The notes: a model not told the origin generated them from the sequence alone. 64,000 bases of DNA from Magnetospirillum sp. XM-1 (GCF_001511835.1 NZ_LN997848.1:186001-250000); one strand, 5' to 3'. Positions 28,514 through 37,382 are shown, counted from the first letter of the stretch. Made by a program: numbers and translations.

Positions 28514-29325
28514 GGCTTCTTTCCGTCCTGCTTGTGCTGCTCGTCGCCGCCTGCGGCGACCTGCCCCAGCCGTTCCGCCACGACGGAATCAACGCGGCGG
28601 TGGCCCCGCCGGGGCCCCGTGGCGTGGTGGTGCGCCCGCCGGGCGACGGCCCCAGCGACCAGGCCCTGGTCCGCGCCATCATCAAACGCCTGACGGACCA
28701 GGACATCCCCGCCTCGACGCGCAACGCCGCCAGCGGCAGCTGGGTGCTGGACGCCGCCACCGAGACCACCATCGCCGCCAAGACGCTCCGCTGGCGCCTG
28801 ATCGCGCCCGATGGCGACACCCCGGTGGAATTCACCCAAACCGTCCCCAGCGCGCTGTGGGACAAGGCCGGCCCGGCCACCATCGACCGGCTGGCCGACG
28901 AGCTGGTGGCCCGCTACGCCGCGACTCTGCACGGCGAAACGGCGGAGGCCTCCGCCGCCCCGCCCCGCGTGCCCACCATCCGGATCGAAAAGCTGGGCGG
29001 GCTGCCCGGCGATGGCGATTCCGCCCTGCCCAAGGCCCTGGGCATCGCGCTTCGGCGCTTGGGGCTGGTGCTGGCCGGGGCCGAGGCGGAACTGATCGTC
29101 AGGGGGCGCGTCACCCTGGTGCCGGGCCGTCCCGGCGAGGAGGTTCTCGACGTCGCCTGGATCGTCCTGGACGCCCGCACCGGCGAGGAACTGGGCAAGG
29201 CCGCCCAGCAGGGCGCGCTGCCCAAGGGGCGGCTGTCCGGCCCCTGGGGCGCGCTGGCCGGCGATATCGCCGCCGGTGGCGCCGAGGGCATCGCCGACAT
29301 CATAGCCGCCATACCTCAGAAATAA
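28510..29325 (+). CDS. Predicted lipoprotein of unknown function
   Basis: 271 aa. The signal peptide MRLLSVLLVLLVAAC ends in a lipobox (LVAAC), so Cys15 should be lipidated. The mature part has two similar-looking halves, about residues 35-140 and 150-265. Each pairs a predicted nucleotide- or substrate-binding-like stretch with VRGRVTLVPGRPGEEVLDVAWIV-type strands, but no family is recognised. It overlaps pgeF by 4 nt and is the last gene of the hldD-lgt-midA-pgeF run. Confidence 0.8.
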   Translation: MRLLSVLLVLLVAACGDLPQPFRHDGINAAVAPPGPRGVVVRPPGDGPSDQALVRAIIKRLTDQDIPASTRNAASGSWVLDAATETTIAAKTLRWRLIAPDGDTPVEFTQTVPSALWDKAGPATIDRLADELVARYAATLHGETAEASAAPPRVPTIRIEKLGGLPGDGDSALPKALGIALRRLGLVLAGAEAELIVRGRVTLVPGRPGEEVLDVAWIVLDARTGEELGKAAQQGALPKGRLSGPWGALAGDIAAGGAEGIADIIAAIPQK

Positions 29326-29346
29326 TCGGCCGGTCATAGGCATCAG

Positions 29347-29376
29347 TTTACAGGACGGGTATCCGGCTGTTATACG
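29347..29376 (+). promoter_or_regulatory. Probable sigma-70 promoter of prs
   Basis: -35 TTTACA (29347-29352) and -10 TATACG (29371-29376) with an 18-bp spacer, ending about 51 nt before the prs start. These give 5/6 and 4/6 matches to the E. coli consensus. Confidence 0.5.
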
Positions 29377-29427
29377 GGTGCCGGTTTCACGTCAGCGCGG
29401 CAGCGCGCTAACCCGGCGGTATCCAAC

Positions 29428-30360
29428 ATGAAAATCCTCGCTTGCAACAGCAACCGGCCTCTCGCGGAAGCGATCGCCGAATATCTCACTATGTCCATCA
29501 CCAAGGCGGTGATCCGCCGGTTCTCGGACAACGAGGTGTTCGTCGAAATTCACGAGAACGTGCGTGGCGAGGATGTCTTCGTCATCCAGTCCACCTGCTA
29601 TCCCGCCAACGATAACCTGATGGAGCTGCTGGTCACGCTCGACGCGCTGCGTCGCGGGTCGGCCCGGCGCGTCACGGCGGTGATCCCCTATTTCGGCTAT
29701 GCCCGCCAGGACCGCAAGTCGTCGCCCCGCTCGCCCATCTCGGCCAAGCTGGTGGCCAACCTGATCACCACCGCCGGCGCCGACCGCGTGGTGACGCTGG
29801 ACCTCCACTCGGGCCAGATCCAGGGTTTCTTCGACATTCCGCTGGATAACCTCTACGCCGCCCCGGTGTTCACCAACGACATCCGCGCCCGCTATCAGGG
29901 CGACGACGTCATGGTGGTGTCGCCCGACGTGGGCGGCGTGGTGCGGGCGCGGGCCATCGCCAGCCGCATCGACGCCGACCTGGCCATCATCGACAAGCGG
30001 CGCGAGCGCGCCGGCGTGTCCGAGGTGATGAACATCATCGGCGACGTCAAGGGCCGCCGCTGCATCATGGTGGACGACATCGTCGATTCCGCCGGCACGC
30101 TGTGCAACGCCGCCGAGGCGCTGATGAAGGCCGGAGCCGTGTCGGTGGCCGCCTTCGTCACCCATGGCGTGCTGTCGGGCAAGGCGGTGGAACGCGTCAC
30201 CAACTCGCCGCTGGAAGAACTGGTGATCACCGATTCCATCCCCGCCACCGAGGCGGTGAAGATGGCCCGCAACATCCGCCAGGTCACCATCGCCCCCCTG
30301 ATGGCCGAGTCCATCTCGCGCATCAGCGAGGAGCGTTCGGTCTCCAGCCTGTTCGACTGA
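29428..30360 (+). CDS. prs: Ribose-phosphate pyrophosphokinase
   Basis: 310 aa. It makes PRPP from ribose 5-phosphate and ATP for nucleotide, His, Trp and NAD synthesis. Conserved regions are the N-terminal [40 protein letters not shown], the metal/ATP region [11 protein letters not shown] and the PRPP loop [17 protein letters not shown]. It is monocistronic; the next gene is convergent, 6 nt away. Confidence 0.98.
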   Translation: MKILACNSNRPLAEAIAEYLTMSITKAVIRRFSDNEVFVEIHENVRGEDVFVIQSTCYPANDNLMELLVTLDALRRGSARRVTAVIPYFGYARQDRKSSPRSPISAKLVANLITTAGADRVVTLDLHSGQIQGFFDIPLDNLYAAPVFTNDIRARYQGDDVMVVSPDVGGVVRARAIASRIDADLAIIDKRRERAGVSEVMNIIGDVKGRRCIMVDDIVDSAGTLCNAAEALMKAGAVSVAAFVTHGVLSGKAVERVTNSPLEELVITDSIPATEAVKMARNIRQVTIAPLMAESISRISEERSVSSLFD

Positions 30361-30366
30361 GCCGCC

Positions 30367-31134
30367 TTACAGCTTGGCGATCTGCCCGCTCAGCCTGTCG
30401 ACCGCCGTGTCGATGGCCATGCGCCGGTACGCCCGGAAGGCGTTCATGTTGGCGTCGGTAAAGCACTCCACGTAGTCGATGAAGTCCTGCGGCGCGGCGC
30501 CATAGGCGACGGCGATCCCCGAAGCGGTGCGGGTCAGAACCTGGACCGTAAGCCCGCTGATCTCGCGGATACGGTTGACGCCGTCCACGAGGCTGCAGTT
30601 GATCACGTCGTGGAACAGCCAGACGACATCGTTCGAGGCGACGGCGCGGCAGGCCAGGAAATCCTCGACGATAGCCTCGTTGGTATGTACCGCGTCGACC
30701 AGGACCAGATCGGGCTTGCCGCTCAGATGCCCGGCCACCACCGGCGCGACCGCCTGGGGCGAATAGCCCTCGACCGCCCGCATGTTCAGGCCATTGGCCG
30801 CCGCGATCCGGTTGGTCAGCGCGTTGCCGTCCACGCCGGGATCGATGGCGACCACCTTGGCCTGCGGAAAGATCATGGACAGCGCCACGGTGCTCCAGCC
30901 ATGGGCGTTGCCGATGACCAGGATGTTCCTTGGCGACAGCACCCCGCCGAGCGCTTCCAGGAACATGATTTCCTGCAACGCCAGCCCGAGAAAGCCGACC
31001 AGTTGCTTATCCTGGTTCAGGAATTGGGTGAACGGGGCATCAGAAAAGCCGTTGAAGTGGGCCGGATTATAGCCGGTCAACGGGTTCAGGCCCTGATCGC
31101 GGTACGCCTTCATCAACTTCGGCAGAATGCTCAT
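30367..31134 (-). CDS. Class I SAM-dependent methyltransferase-like protein
   Basis: 255 aa from the ATG at 31134; an upstream GTG at 31161 would add nine residues. The core has a Rossmann-type start NILVIGNAHGWSTVALSMIF and then KVVAIDPG. DLVLVDAVHTNEAIVEDF is like the Methyltransf_24 / class I group. The usual glycine-rich loop is altered (GNAHGWS instead of GxGxG), so SAM binding is not certain. It follows oxyR on the same strand with 75 nt between them. Substrate unknown. Confidence 0.7.
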   Translation of the reverse strand: MSILPKLMKAYRDQGLNPLTGYNPAHFNGFSDAPFTQFLNQDKQLVGFLGLALQEIMFLEALGGVLSPRNILVIGNAHGWSTVALSMIFPQAKVVAIDPGVDGNALTNRIAAANGLNMRAVEGYSPQAVAPVVAGHLSGKPDLVLVDAVHTNEAIVEDFLACRAVASNDVVWLFHDVINCSLVDGVNRIREISGLTVQVLTRTASGIAVAYGAAPQDFIDYVECFTDANMNAFRAYRRMAIDTAVDRLSGQIAKL

Positions 31135-31209
31135 CTCGGTCACTAACCCTTCAAGAGGCACGGCGACTGGCCGTCACCGGGGCCGCGAAGACTACCAAAT
31201 GACATGCGC

Positions 31210-32100
31210 TCATGAAAACAGCGCTTCCCCCAACAAGCGAAATTCGTCCTTCCTGGCGCTGGACTTGCGCCAGGCCAGGCCCAGCAGGCGGGCGCCGCCG
31301 CCGATCAGGGGCCGGGTGACCAGATCGGTCCCCGCCAGGATGCCCGCCTCCACCGCCAATCGGGGCAGCAGCGTCACCCCCATGCCGGTGGCAACCATCT
31401 GCACCAGGGTGCCGAGCGAGGTGCCCAGCATGCCCTCACCCCGCTTGGGCGCCGGCAGGGAGCAGGCGGCCAAGGCATGGTCGCGCAGGCAATGCCCCTC
31501 CTCCAGCAGCAACAGGTCCGCGTCGGCCAGATCGGCGCCGCCGACGCTGTCCTTGGCCGCCAGGGGGTGGCCGGACGGACAGGCCAGCACGAAGGGATCG
31601 GTGAACAGCGCCTCCATCTCCATCTCGGGAGCGTCGTAGGGCAGGGCGAGAACCGCCGCGTCCAGGTCGCCGGCCGCCAGCCGCTCCAGCAGGCGCGCCG
31701 TCAGGTCCTCGCGCAGGACCAGCTTCAGCTCGGGATAGAGGCGGCGCAGCCCCGGCAGGGCGCGGGGCAGCAGGAACGGGGCGATGGTGGGAATCACCCC
31801 CAGGCGCAGGCGCCCGGACAGCGGCTTGCCGTGGGCGCGGGCCAGATCGGCGATGTCCTCGGCGCCCCGCAGCAATTCACGCCCACGGGCCGCCACCTCC
31901 TCGCCCAGCGGCGTCATCAGCACCTTGCGCTTGGTGCGTTCCACCAGGGTGACGCCCAGCAGGTTCTCCAGTTCCTGCAATCCCGCCGACAGCGTGCTCT
32001 GGGTGGCGAGGCAGGCTTCGGCCGCCCGGCCGAAATGGCGGTGCTCGTCGATGGCGACCAGATAGCGCAATTGCCGGAGCGTCGGCAGATAGGACGACAT
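31210..32100 (-). CDS. oxyR: LysR-family peroxide sensor OxyR
   Basis: 296 aa. It has an N-terminal winged helix (LRQLRYLVAIDEHRHFGRAAEACLA) and a C-terminal LysR substrate domain. The redox pair of OxyR is conserved: Cys204 in EEGHCLRDHALAAC and Cys213, nine residues apart as in E. coli OxyR (199/208). Peroxide would form the disulfide and activate defence genes. Its start overlaps the stop of the ABC ATPase gene (TGATG), an unusual partner. No catalase or peroxidase gene is nearby. Confidence 0.9.
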   Translation of the reverse strand: MSSYLPTLRQLRYLVAIDEHRHFGRAAEACLATQSTLSAGLQELENLLGVTLVERTKRKVLMTPLGEEVAARGRELLRGAEDIADLARAHGKPLSGRLRLGVIPTIAPFLLPRALPGLRRLYPELKLVLREDLTARLLERLAAGDLDAAVLALPYDAPEMEMEALFTDPFVLACPSGHPLAAKDSVGGADLADADLLLLEEGHCLRDHALAACSLPAPKRGEGMLGTSLGTLVQMVATGMGVTLLPRLAVEAGILAGTDLVTRPLIGGGARLLGLAWRKSSARKDEFRLLGEALFS

Positions 32101-32918
32101 CAGCCGTGTTCCCCCTGGTGCAGCACCGGCATCAACTCGAAATAGGGCCGGATGATAGGCGAGTCCGAGGCCTCGAATTCCTCGAACGGCCCATCGAACG
32201 ACACCCGTCCCTCATGCAGCATCACCACCCGCGGCCGCAGCCGGTACAAAAGGTCCTTGTCGTGGGTCACGACGATGGTGGTGAGCGCCCGCCCGTCGCT
32301 TTCGTCCACATGGGTGGACAGCAGCAGGTCCTGGATCTGCGAGGCGGTGACCGGGTCCAGACCGGTGGTCGGCTCGTCGAAGAACATGCAACGGGGCTTC
32401 ATGGCCAAGGCGCGGGCGATGGCGATGCGCTTGGCCATGCCGCCCGACAGGGATTCCACCCTTCCCTCCAGAAACTCGGGACTGCCGGGCAGGCCCACCG
32501 CCGCCAGCACCCGTTGCGCCACCCGCTCGATGTCGCCCTGGCCCATATGGCCGACCTCTTCCAGCCACAGGCCGATATTGTCCAGCACCGTGCCCGAGAA
32601 CAGGGCGTTGCGCTGGAACACCACGCCCCAATGGACGTGGATGTCGGCCATGCGGTCGGCATCCAGGGCGGCAAGGTCGAGCAGAGTGCCGTCGGTTCGT
32701 TCGGGATCGGCCACCAGCACCCGCCCGCCATCGGGCTGCATCAGGCCGAGAACATGGTTGAGCAGCACGCTCTTGCCGCAACCCGATCCCCCCACCACCG
32801 CGATGAAGGCGCCGGCATGGATGTCGAGGTCGACGCCGCGCAGCACCTGATGGCCATCGAACGCCTTGGTCAGGCCTTCGATACGGATTTCCACCGGTTC
32901 TGAGGTCGTCTGGTTCAT
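32100..32918 (-). CDS. ABC transporter ATP-binding protein, MlaF-like
   Basis: 272 aa from the ATG at 32918. It carries Walker A GGSGCGKS, a Q-loop region (VVFQRNALFSGT), the signature LSGGMAKRIAIARAL and Walker B CMFFDEPTTGLDP. The GMAKR variant and the VVFQRNALFSGTVLDNI region resemble the MlaF/Ttg2A class that powers phospholipid transport. No permease or MCE-domain gene is adjacent, though MlaC and MlaA homologues are encoded at the right end of the window. It is cotranscribed with oxyR. Confidence 0.82.
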   Translation of the reverse strand: MNQTTSEPVEIRIEGLTKAFDGHQVLRGVDLDIHAGAFIAVVGGSGCGKSVLLNHVLGLMQPDGGRVLVADPERTDGTLLDLAALDADRMADIHVHWGVVFQRNALFSGTVLDNIGLWLEEVGHMGQGDIERVAQRVLAAVGLPGSPEFLEGRVESLSGGMAKRIAIARALAMKPRCMFFDEPTTGLDPVTASQIQDLLLSTHVDESDGRALTTIVVTHDKDLLYRLRPRVVMLHEGRVSFDGPFEEFEASDSPIIRPYFELMPVLHQGEHG

Positions 32919-32944
32919 GGGAACAGGATAGACCGCCTGCCCCC

Positions 32945-32976
32945 AAAAGCAAACGGCCACCCTGGTGGGGTGGCCG
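32945..32976 (-). terminator. Terminator of asd
   Basis: A perfect 9-bp stem CGGCCACCC/GGGTGGCCG (32954-32962 with 32968-32976) has a 5-nt loop and is followed on the minus strand by TTTGCTTTT. It lies 24 nt past the asd stop. Confidence 0.85.
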
Positions 32977-32999
32977 CTCGTCGCGTATGCCGGGAAGAC

Positions 33000-34019
33000 C
33001 TACTTCTTCAGATGATCGCGGATCAGCACCTCGGCGATCTGCACGGCGTTCAAGGCCGCGCCCTTCCTGAGGTTGTCGGCGACGCACCAGAAGGACAGGC
33101 CGTTCTTGACGGTGGGGTCCTTGCGGATGCGGCTGACATAGACCGGATCCTCGCCCGAGGTCTCGAGCGGGGTGATGTAGCCGCCGGGCTCGCGGGTGTC
33201 GAGAACCACCACGCCTTCGGCTTCGGACAGGGCCTTGGTGGCCTCCTCGACGCTGACCGGGCGCTCGAATTCCACGTTGATGGATTCCGAGTGGCTGACG
33301 AACACCGGCACGCGCACGCAGGTGGCGTTCACCGCGATGTCGGGGTCGAGGATCTTGTGGGTCTCCACCACCATCTTCCACTCTTCCTTGGTCGAGCCGT
33401 CTTCCATGAAGACGTCGATCTGGGGAATCAGGTTGAAGGCGATCTGCTTGGCGAACTTCTGCGGCTTGACCGCGTCATGGACCAGCACGCCCTTGGTCTG
33501 GTCGTAGAGCTCGTCCATGCCTTCCTTGCCGGCGCCCGACACCGACTGGTAGGTCGAGACGACCACGCGCTTGATCTTGCCCAGCTTGTGCAGGGGCTTC
33601 AGCGCCACCACCATCTGGATGGTCGAGCAATTGGGGTTGGCGATGATGCCGCGCTTCTTGTAACCGGCGATGGCTTCCGGGTTGACCTCGGGCACCACCA
33701 GCGGCACGTCGGGGTCCATGCGGAAATGCGAGGTGTTGTCGATCACCACGGCCCCGGCGGCGGCGGCGCGCGGGGAGTGGATGGCCGAGACCTTGGCGCC
33801 CGGCGACGACAGGGCGATGTCGATGCCCTTGAAGTCGAAGGTGGCCAGGTCCTTGCACTTCAGAATCTTGTCGTCGCCGAACGAGACCTCGCGGCCGACC
33901 GAGCGCTCGGAGGCCAGGGCCACCACCTCGTCCGCCGGGAACTTGCGGTCCGCCAGGATTTGAAGCATCGCCCGGCCCACATTGCCGGTAGCGCCGATCA
34001 CAGCAACCTTGTAACCCAT
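33000..34019 (-). CDS. asd: Aspartate-semialdehyde dehydrogenase
   Basis: 339 aa. It reduces aspartyl phosphate to the semialdehyde, the branch point to Lys/diaminopimelate, Met and Thr. It has the NADP-binding GATGNVGRAML near the start, the catalytic Cys131 in NPNCSTIQM, and the YQSVSGAGKEGMDEL segment. It is monocistronic, bounded by hairpin terminators on both sides. Confidence 0.97.
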   Translation of the reverse strand: MGYKVAVIGATGNVGRAMLQILADRKFPADEVVALASERSVGREVSFGDDKILKCKDLATFDFKGIDIALSSPGAKVSAIHSPRAAAAGAVVIDNTSHFRMDPDVPLVVPEVNPEAIAGYKKRGIIANPNCSTIQMVVALKPLHKLGKIKRVVVSTYQSVSGAGKEGMDELYDQTKGVLVHDAVKPQKFAKQIAFNLIPQIDVFMEDGSTKEEWKMVVETHKILDPDIAVNATCVRVPVFVSHSESINVEFERPVSVEEATKALSEAEGVVVLDTREPGGYITPLETSGEDPVYVSRIRKDPTVKNGLSFWCVADNLRKGAALNAVQIAEVLIRDHLKK

Positions 34020-34074
34020 CTTGTCCTCTCCGTTTTCCTAAGCCCTTGGTTCCCAGGCGCCTGATCGAGATGCG

Positions 34075-34109
34075 AAAAGGCCCGCGGGAAGCTTTCCGCG
34101 GGCCTTTTT
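34075..34109 (-). terminator. Strong, near-palindromic bidirectional terminator
   Basis: The stem GGCCCGCGG/CCGCGGGCC (34079-34087 with 34096-34104) extends inward by further A-T and G-T pairs. It is flanked by AAAA on one side and TTTTT on the other, so it can act on both strands. On the minus strand it ends the transcript carrying the 33-aa ORF. Confidence 0.85.
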
Positions 34110-34135
34110 CGTGCAATCGTGACGAACCGGCCCGC

Positions 34136-34237
34136 TCAAGCGGTCTTGGTGGTGCCGGTTTTGGTAGTGACGAAGGCCGCCGCCGAGGCCGAGCCCCGGA
34201 CGCGAAATGCGTTTGCCTTGGACAAGCAGACGAACAT
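34136..34237 (-). CDS. Small 33-aa ORF with strong but sequestered Shine-Dalgarno
   Basis: ATG at 34237 sits 5 nt after a perfect GGAGG. The 33-residue peptide begins MFVCLSKANAFRVRG and ends in a Thr/Lys-rich tail. A strong terminator follows 26 nt after the stop, and the chemoreceptor gene ends 67 nt upstream on the same strand. No family recognised. The translation signals and terminator are seen directly; that the peptide is made is inference. It may be a leader or regulatory peptide, or the last gene of the PAS-chemoreceptor unit. Confidence 0.55.
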   Translation of the reverse strand: MFVCLSKANAFRVRGSASAAAFVTTKTGTTKTA

Positions 34238-34242
34238 GGTTT

Positions 34243-34255
34243 CCTCCATCGGAGG
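34243..34255 (-). promoter_or_regulatory. Hairpin hiding the ribosome binding site of the 33-aa ORF
   Basis: On the minus strand CCTCC-GAT-GGAGG forms a perfect 5-bp stem whose 3' arm is the Shine-Dalgarno itself. Such a stem could limit translation or act as a thermosensor; the effect is inferred. Confidence 0.45.
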
Positions 34256-34304
34256 CGTAGCTTTAACGGAAGCGCCGGGCGGGCGCAAGGGGAAAGGAAA
34301 GGGC

Positions 34305-35615
34305 TTAAGCCCCCTTGATGCCCGAGCACACCCGCGAGACGAAGGAATCGATGTCGTCGTTCATGCTGACCGTACGGCTGGCCAGATCGCCGGCGGCGAT
34401 CAGCACCTGGCCGGCGGCGTCGGTGGCGGTGCCGGCAGTCGAGGCCACCTCGCCGATGGTGTCGGCCACCGTCTGCACGTCGGCGGCGACGGTGCGGATG
34501 GAGCGGCTCATCTCGGCCACCGCCGCGCTCTGCTGCTCGGTGGTGGCGGCGATGCCGGTGGCGTTGTCGTTGATCTCGCGGATCTTGCCGGCGATGTTAC
34601 GCACCGCGCCCACCGCCTGGCCGGTGGCCTGGCGCATGCCGTCAATCTGGCTGGAGATCTCGTCGGTGGCGCGCGCCGTCTGGTTGGCCAGATGCTTGAC
34701 CTCGTTGGCGACGACGGCGAAACCCTTGCCCGCCTCGCCGGCCCGCGCCGCCTCGATGGTGGCGTTCAAGGCCAAGAGGTTGGTCTGGCTGGCGATCTCG
34801 GTGATCAGGTTGACCACCTCGCCGATCTTCTGCGCCGCGGCGTTGAGGCCGTTGATGGCCTCGTCCGTCTCGGTGGCGACCCGCACCGTCTCCTGCGCCA
34901 TGCGGGCCGAGTTCTGAATCCGCTCGGCCACATCGCGAATGCCCGACGACACCTGCTCGGCGGCGGCGGCCACCGCCTCCACATGGGTGTAGGCGTCCTC
35001 GGCGGCGCCTGCCACCCGGGTGGATTGCTCGCTGGTCTGGGACGCGATGTCCGACATCTGCTGGGCGGTGGCTTCCAGCTCGGTGGCGGTGGCGGCCACC
35101 ACGCCGGTCACATGCTTGATGGTGTTGCCCACGCCCGTGGCCTCGGCGCTGAAGGCCTGGGCGCGCTTTTCCATTTCGGACAGCGCCTTGTTGATCAGGC
35201 GGGCATGGTCGGCGAATTCGCCCACCAGGCCGTCGGTGAGGATATGGCGGAAATAGCGGCCCTCGGAGGTCAGCGCCATGGCGGCGTCGGCCTCCTTGGT
35301 GAAAACCTCGGTAAGGTCCAGCAGACGGTTGATCGACTTGTCCAACTGGCCGAGCACGCCGCCCTCGGTGATGCCGACCACGCGCACGTCCAGGCGGCCG
35401 GCTCCGGCCTCGGCCAGGACCGAGCAGGCCCGGTTGACGCTGCCCCGCGCCTTGTTGACGTAGAACAGCACGGCAAGGGCGCCCAGCGCCGCCAGCGCCA
35501 TGGCGCCCGAATCGAGCAGCGCGCCGCGGGTGGCGGCGATCACCGCGCCGACGCCGCACAGAGCCGCGGCCAGGACCGCGGCGGCCAGAGCCCTAGAGAG
35601 AGAAGACGAATTCAT
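34305..35615 (-). CDS. Methyl-accepting chemotaxis protein with N-terminal membrane hairpin
   Basis: 436 aa from the ATG at 35615. Two adjacent hydrophobic segments (about 8-27 and 33-52) have almost no periplasmic loop between them, so there is no external sensor domain. A HAMP-like linker follows, then the signalling domain with the hairpin tip [22 protein letters not shown] and the EVKHLANQT region. The layout matches the membrane and signalling part of Aer. The gene starts 23 nt inside the end of a PAS gene, suggesting that the PAS protein supplies the sensor. Confidence 0.9.
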   Translation of the reverse strand: MNSSSLSRALAAAVLAAALCGVGAVIAATRGALLDSGAMALAALGALAVLFYVNKARGSVNRACSVLAEAGAGRLDVRVVGITEGGVLGQLDKSINRLLDLTEVFTKEADAAMALTSEGRYFRHILTDGLVGEFADHARLINKALSEMEKRAQAFSAEATGVGNTIKHVTGVVAATATELEATAQQMSDIASQTSEQSTRVAGAAEDAYTHVEAVAAAAEQVSSGIRDVAERIQNSARMAQETVRVATETDEAINGLNAAAQKIGEVVNLITEIASQTNLLALNATIEAARAGEAGKGFAVVANEVKHLANQTARATDEISSQIDGMRQATGQAVGAVRNIAGKIREINDNATGIAATTEQQSAAVAEMSRSIRTVAADVQTVADTIGEVASTAGTATDAAGQVLIAAGDLASRTVSMNDDIDSFVSRVCSGIKGA

Positions 35616-36117
35616 CGTAGGGCACTCCCGCGCCTTGCAGTTTGGCGACCACGGCCTGGAAGGCCGTCTCCATGCCGACCTTGCGGTCGTCGTGGCCATT
35701 CTCGATGGCGAGCAGTTCCTGGTAGAGGGCTTCGGCCTTGGCCACCGCGTCGCGCCGGGGCGACCGGCGGTTGGAATGGTAGCTGACGATCTTGCCCGAC
35801 TTGTCGAAGGTGGGGGTCACATGGGCCAGCACCCAGTAATGATCGCCGTTTTTCGAGCGGTTCTTCACGTAGGCGAAGATTTCCTTGCCCGTCTCGATGG
35901 TGTCCCACAGCAGCTTGAAGACGCAGCGCGGCATGTCGGGATGACGAATGATGCTGTGCGGCTGATTGAGAATCTCGCCCTCGGTGAAGCCCGCCATCCG
36001 CAGGAAGACCTCGTTGGCGTAGATGATCCGCCCCTTGGTGTCGGTCTTGCTGACGATGATCTCGTCAGCGCCGAACGTGCGCTCCACCCCGGACAAGTAT
36101 ACACCAGGACGCGACAT
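35593..36117 (-). CDS. PAS-domain protein, Aer-like redox/oxygen sensor module
   Basis: 174 aa from the ATG at 36117. The PAS core has [20 protein letters not shown], the [11 protein letters not shown] segment and [17 protein letters not shown], which is the pattern of the FAD-binding PAS of the aerotaxis receptor Aer. A helical C-terminal tail follows. No membrane segment is present. It overlaps the downstream chemoreceptor gene by 23 nt. FAD binding is inferred from family resemblance. Confidence 0.85.
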   Translation of the reverse strand: MSRPGVYLSGVERTFGADEIIVSKTDTKGRIIYANEVFLRMAGFTEGEILNQPHSIIRHPDMPRCVFKLLWDTIETGKEIFAYVKNRSKNGDHYWVLAHVTPTFDKSGKIVSYHSNRRSPRRDAVAKAEALYQELLAIENGHDDRKVGMETAFQAVVAKLQGAGVPYDEFVFSL

Positions 36118-36530
36118 AACCTTATCCCCGCGCAAGCAGAAGTCGGGTAGCTACCCGAACAATGCAGTTCCGCCCCCTTCCAAGAGGCTCTTCGACAGCA
36201 GACATTACACCATACTCATTGGGAAAAGATGAAGAAGGATGTATCAAATTGTGTCTGTATTGGGGATGAATAGAGTCATTACCCTACGAACTCAGTCGTT
36301 CGACGACATCATCCCATGAGGCTTTTGCTTCTCCTGAGGCACCACCCACTCTATTCGAAGGTCATACCACTTATTGCTTTGGGATGAGGCGCCGCCTCTC
36401 GGATACAACACGTCTCGTATTTTTAATTATTATAATTATTTCACCTCAGCCGCCGCGACATTCCCTTTGCAGGCGGGCGGCGGCGGCCTATGCTCCCGCC
36501 GCCTGGACGACTGAGCCGCGAGAGCAGGGA
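36118..36530. other. Long AT-richer intergenic region between the PAS gene and rlmJ
   Basis: 413 nt with no gene I can support. The middle (about 36180-36450) is clearly lower in GC than its surroundings and includes the run TTTTTAATTATTATAATTAT (36420-36439), in a place suited to the rlmJ promoter. The only structured element is the palindrome at 36143-36158. A 14-codon frame at 36229-36273 is too short to support. It may be a remnant of transferred DNA or a divergent control region. Confidence 0.6.
36143..36158. promoter_or_regulatory. 16-bp perfect palindrome upstream of the PAS gene
   Basis: TCGGGTAGCTACCCGA is a perfect palindrome 26 nt before the PAS start codon. A dimeric repressor site is the simplest reading; the regulator is unknown. 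Confidence 0.4.
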
Positions 36531-37382
36531 ATGAACTACCGTCACGCCTATCATGCCGGAAACTTCGCCGACGTGATGAAGCACGCCACCCTGGCCCTGG
36601 CCATCGCGGCGCTGAAGCGCAAGGACACGCCGTTCTTCGTGCTCGACACCCATGCCGGCATCGGCGCCTACGACCTCGAGGCCCCCCAGGCCGACAAGAC
36701 CGGGGAATACCTGAACGGCATCGCCCGGGTGCTGGACGCCGACGACCCGCCCGCCGAACTGGAGCCCTATCTGGCGGTGGTGCGGTCGTGGAACGCCGGC
36801 GGCCTGCTGCGCCGCTATCCCGGCTCGCCCGAACTGGTGCGCGGCCTGATGCGCCCCCAGGACCGCATGGCCCTGGTGGAACTGCACCCCGAGGATGTTG
36901 AGACGCTGCGCGCGCGCTTTCACGGCGACCGCCGGGTGGGCGTCCACCATCTGGACGGCTACACCGCCGCCAAGGGTCTGCTGCCGCCGGCCGAGCGGCG
37001 CGGCCTGGTGCTGATGGATCCGCCCTTCGAGGTAAAGAACGAGTTCGAGCGCCTGCTGGCGGCACTGCGCCGCGCCCGCAAGCTGTGGCCCACCGGAATT
37101 TACATGGCCTGGTACCCCATCAAGGGCCGCGAACCGGTGGACGCCTTCCTGCAGGCCATCGCCGGCCAGGGCGGGGCGGAGGCCCTGGCGGTCGAGCTGT
37201 TGCTGCGCCCGGCCGTCGATCCCTTCAAGCTCAACGGCAGCGGCCTGCTGGTCGTCAACCCGCCCTGGCAGCTGCGCGAGAACCTGGAGCGGATCCTGCC
37301 CTGGCTGACCGGCCTCGTGGCGCCGGACACCGGCGCATGGGAGATCCGCCAGCTGATCGCCGAGAAGACCATCGGGTCGTGA
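36531..37382 (+). CDS. rlmJ: 23S rRNA (adenine-2030-N6)-methyltransferase RlmJ
   Basis: 283 aa. It methylates A2030 of 23S rRNA. The start MNYRHAYHAGNFADVMKH is nearly invariant in the family; VLDTHAGIGAYDL is the SAM motif and LMDPPFEVKNEF contains the catalytic DPPF. ATG at 36531 follows GCAGGGA. The frame is open further upstream, but that part has no family similarity. Confidence 0.95.
   Translation: MNYRHAYHAGNFADVMKHATLALAIAALKRKDTPFFVLDTHAGIGAYDLEAPQADKTGEYLNGIARVLDADDPPAELEPYLAVVRSWNAGGLLRRYPGSPELVRGLMRPQDRMALVELHPEDVETLRARFHGDRRVGVHHLDGYTAAKGLLPPAERRGLVLMDPPFEVKNEFERLLAALRRARKLWPTGIYMAWYPIKGREPVDAFLQAIAGQGGAEALAVELLLRPAVDPFKLNGSGLLVVNPPWQLRENLERILPWLTGLVAPDTGAWEIRQLIAEKTIGS

Noticed and set aside
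36229..36273. 14-codon frame with a Cys-x-Cys, resembling a peptide precursor
   Set aside because: It is too short, has no convincing Shine-Dalgarno and no modifying-enzyme gene nearby.
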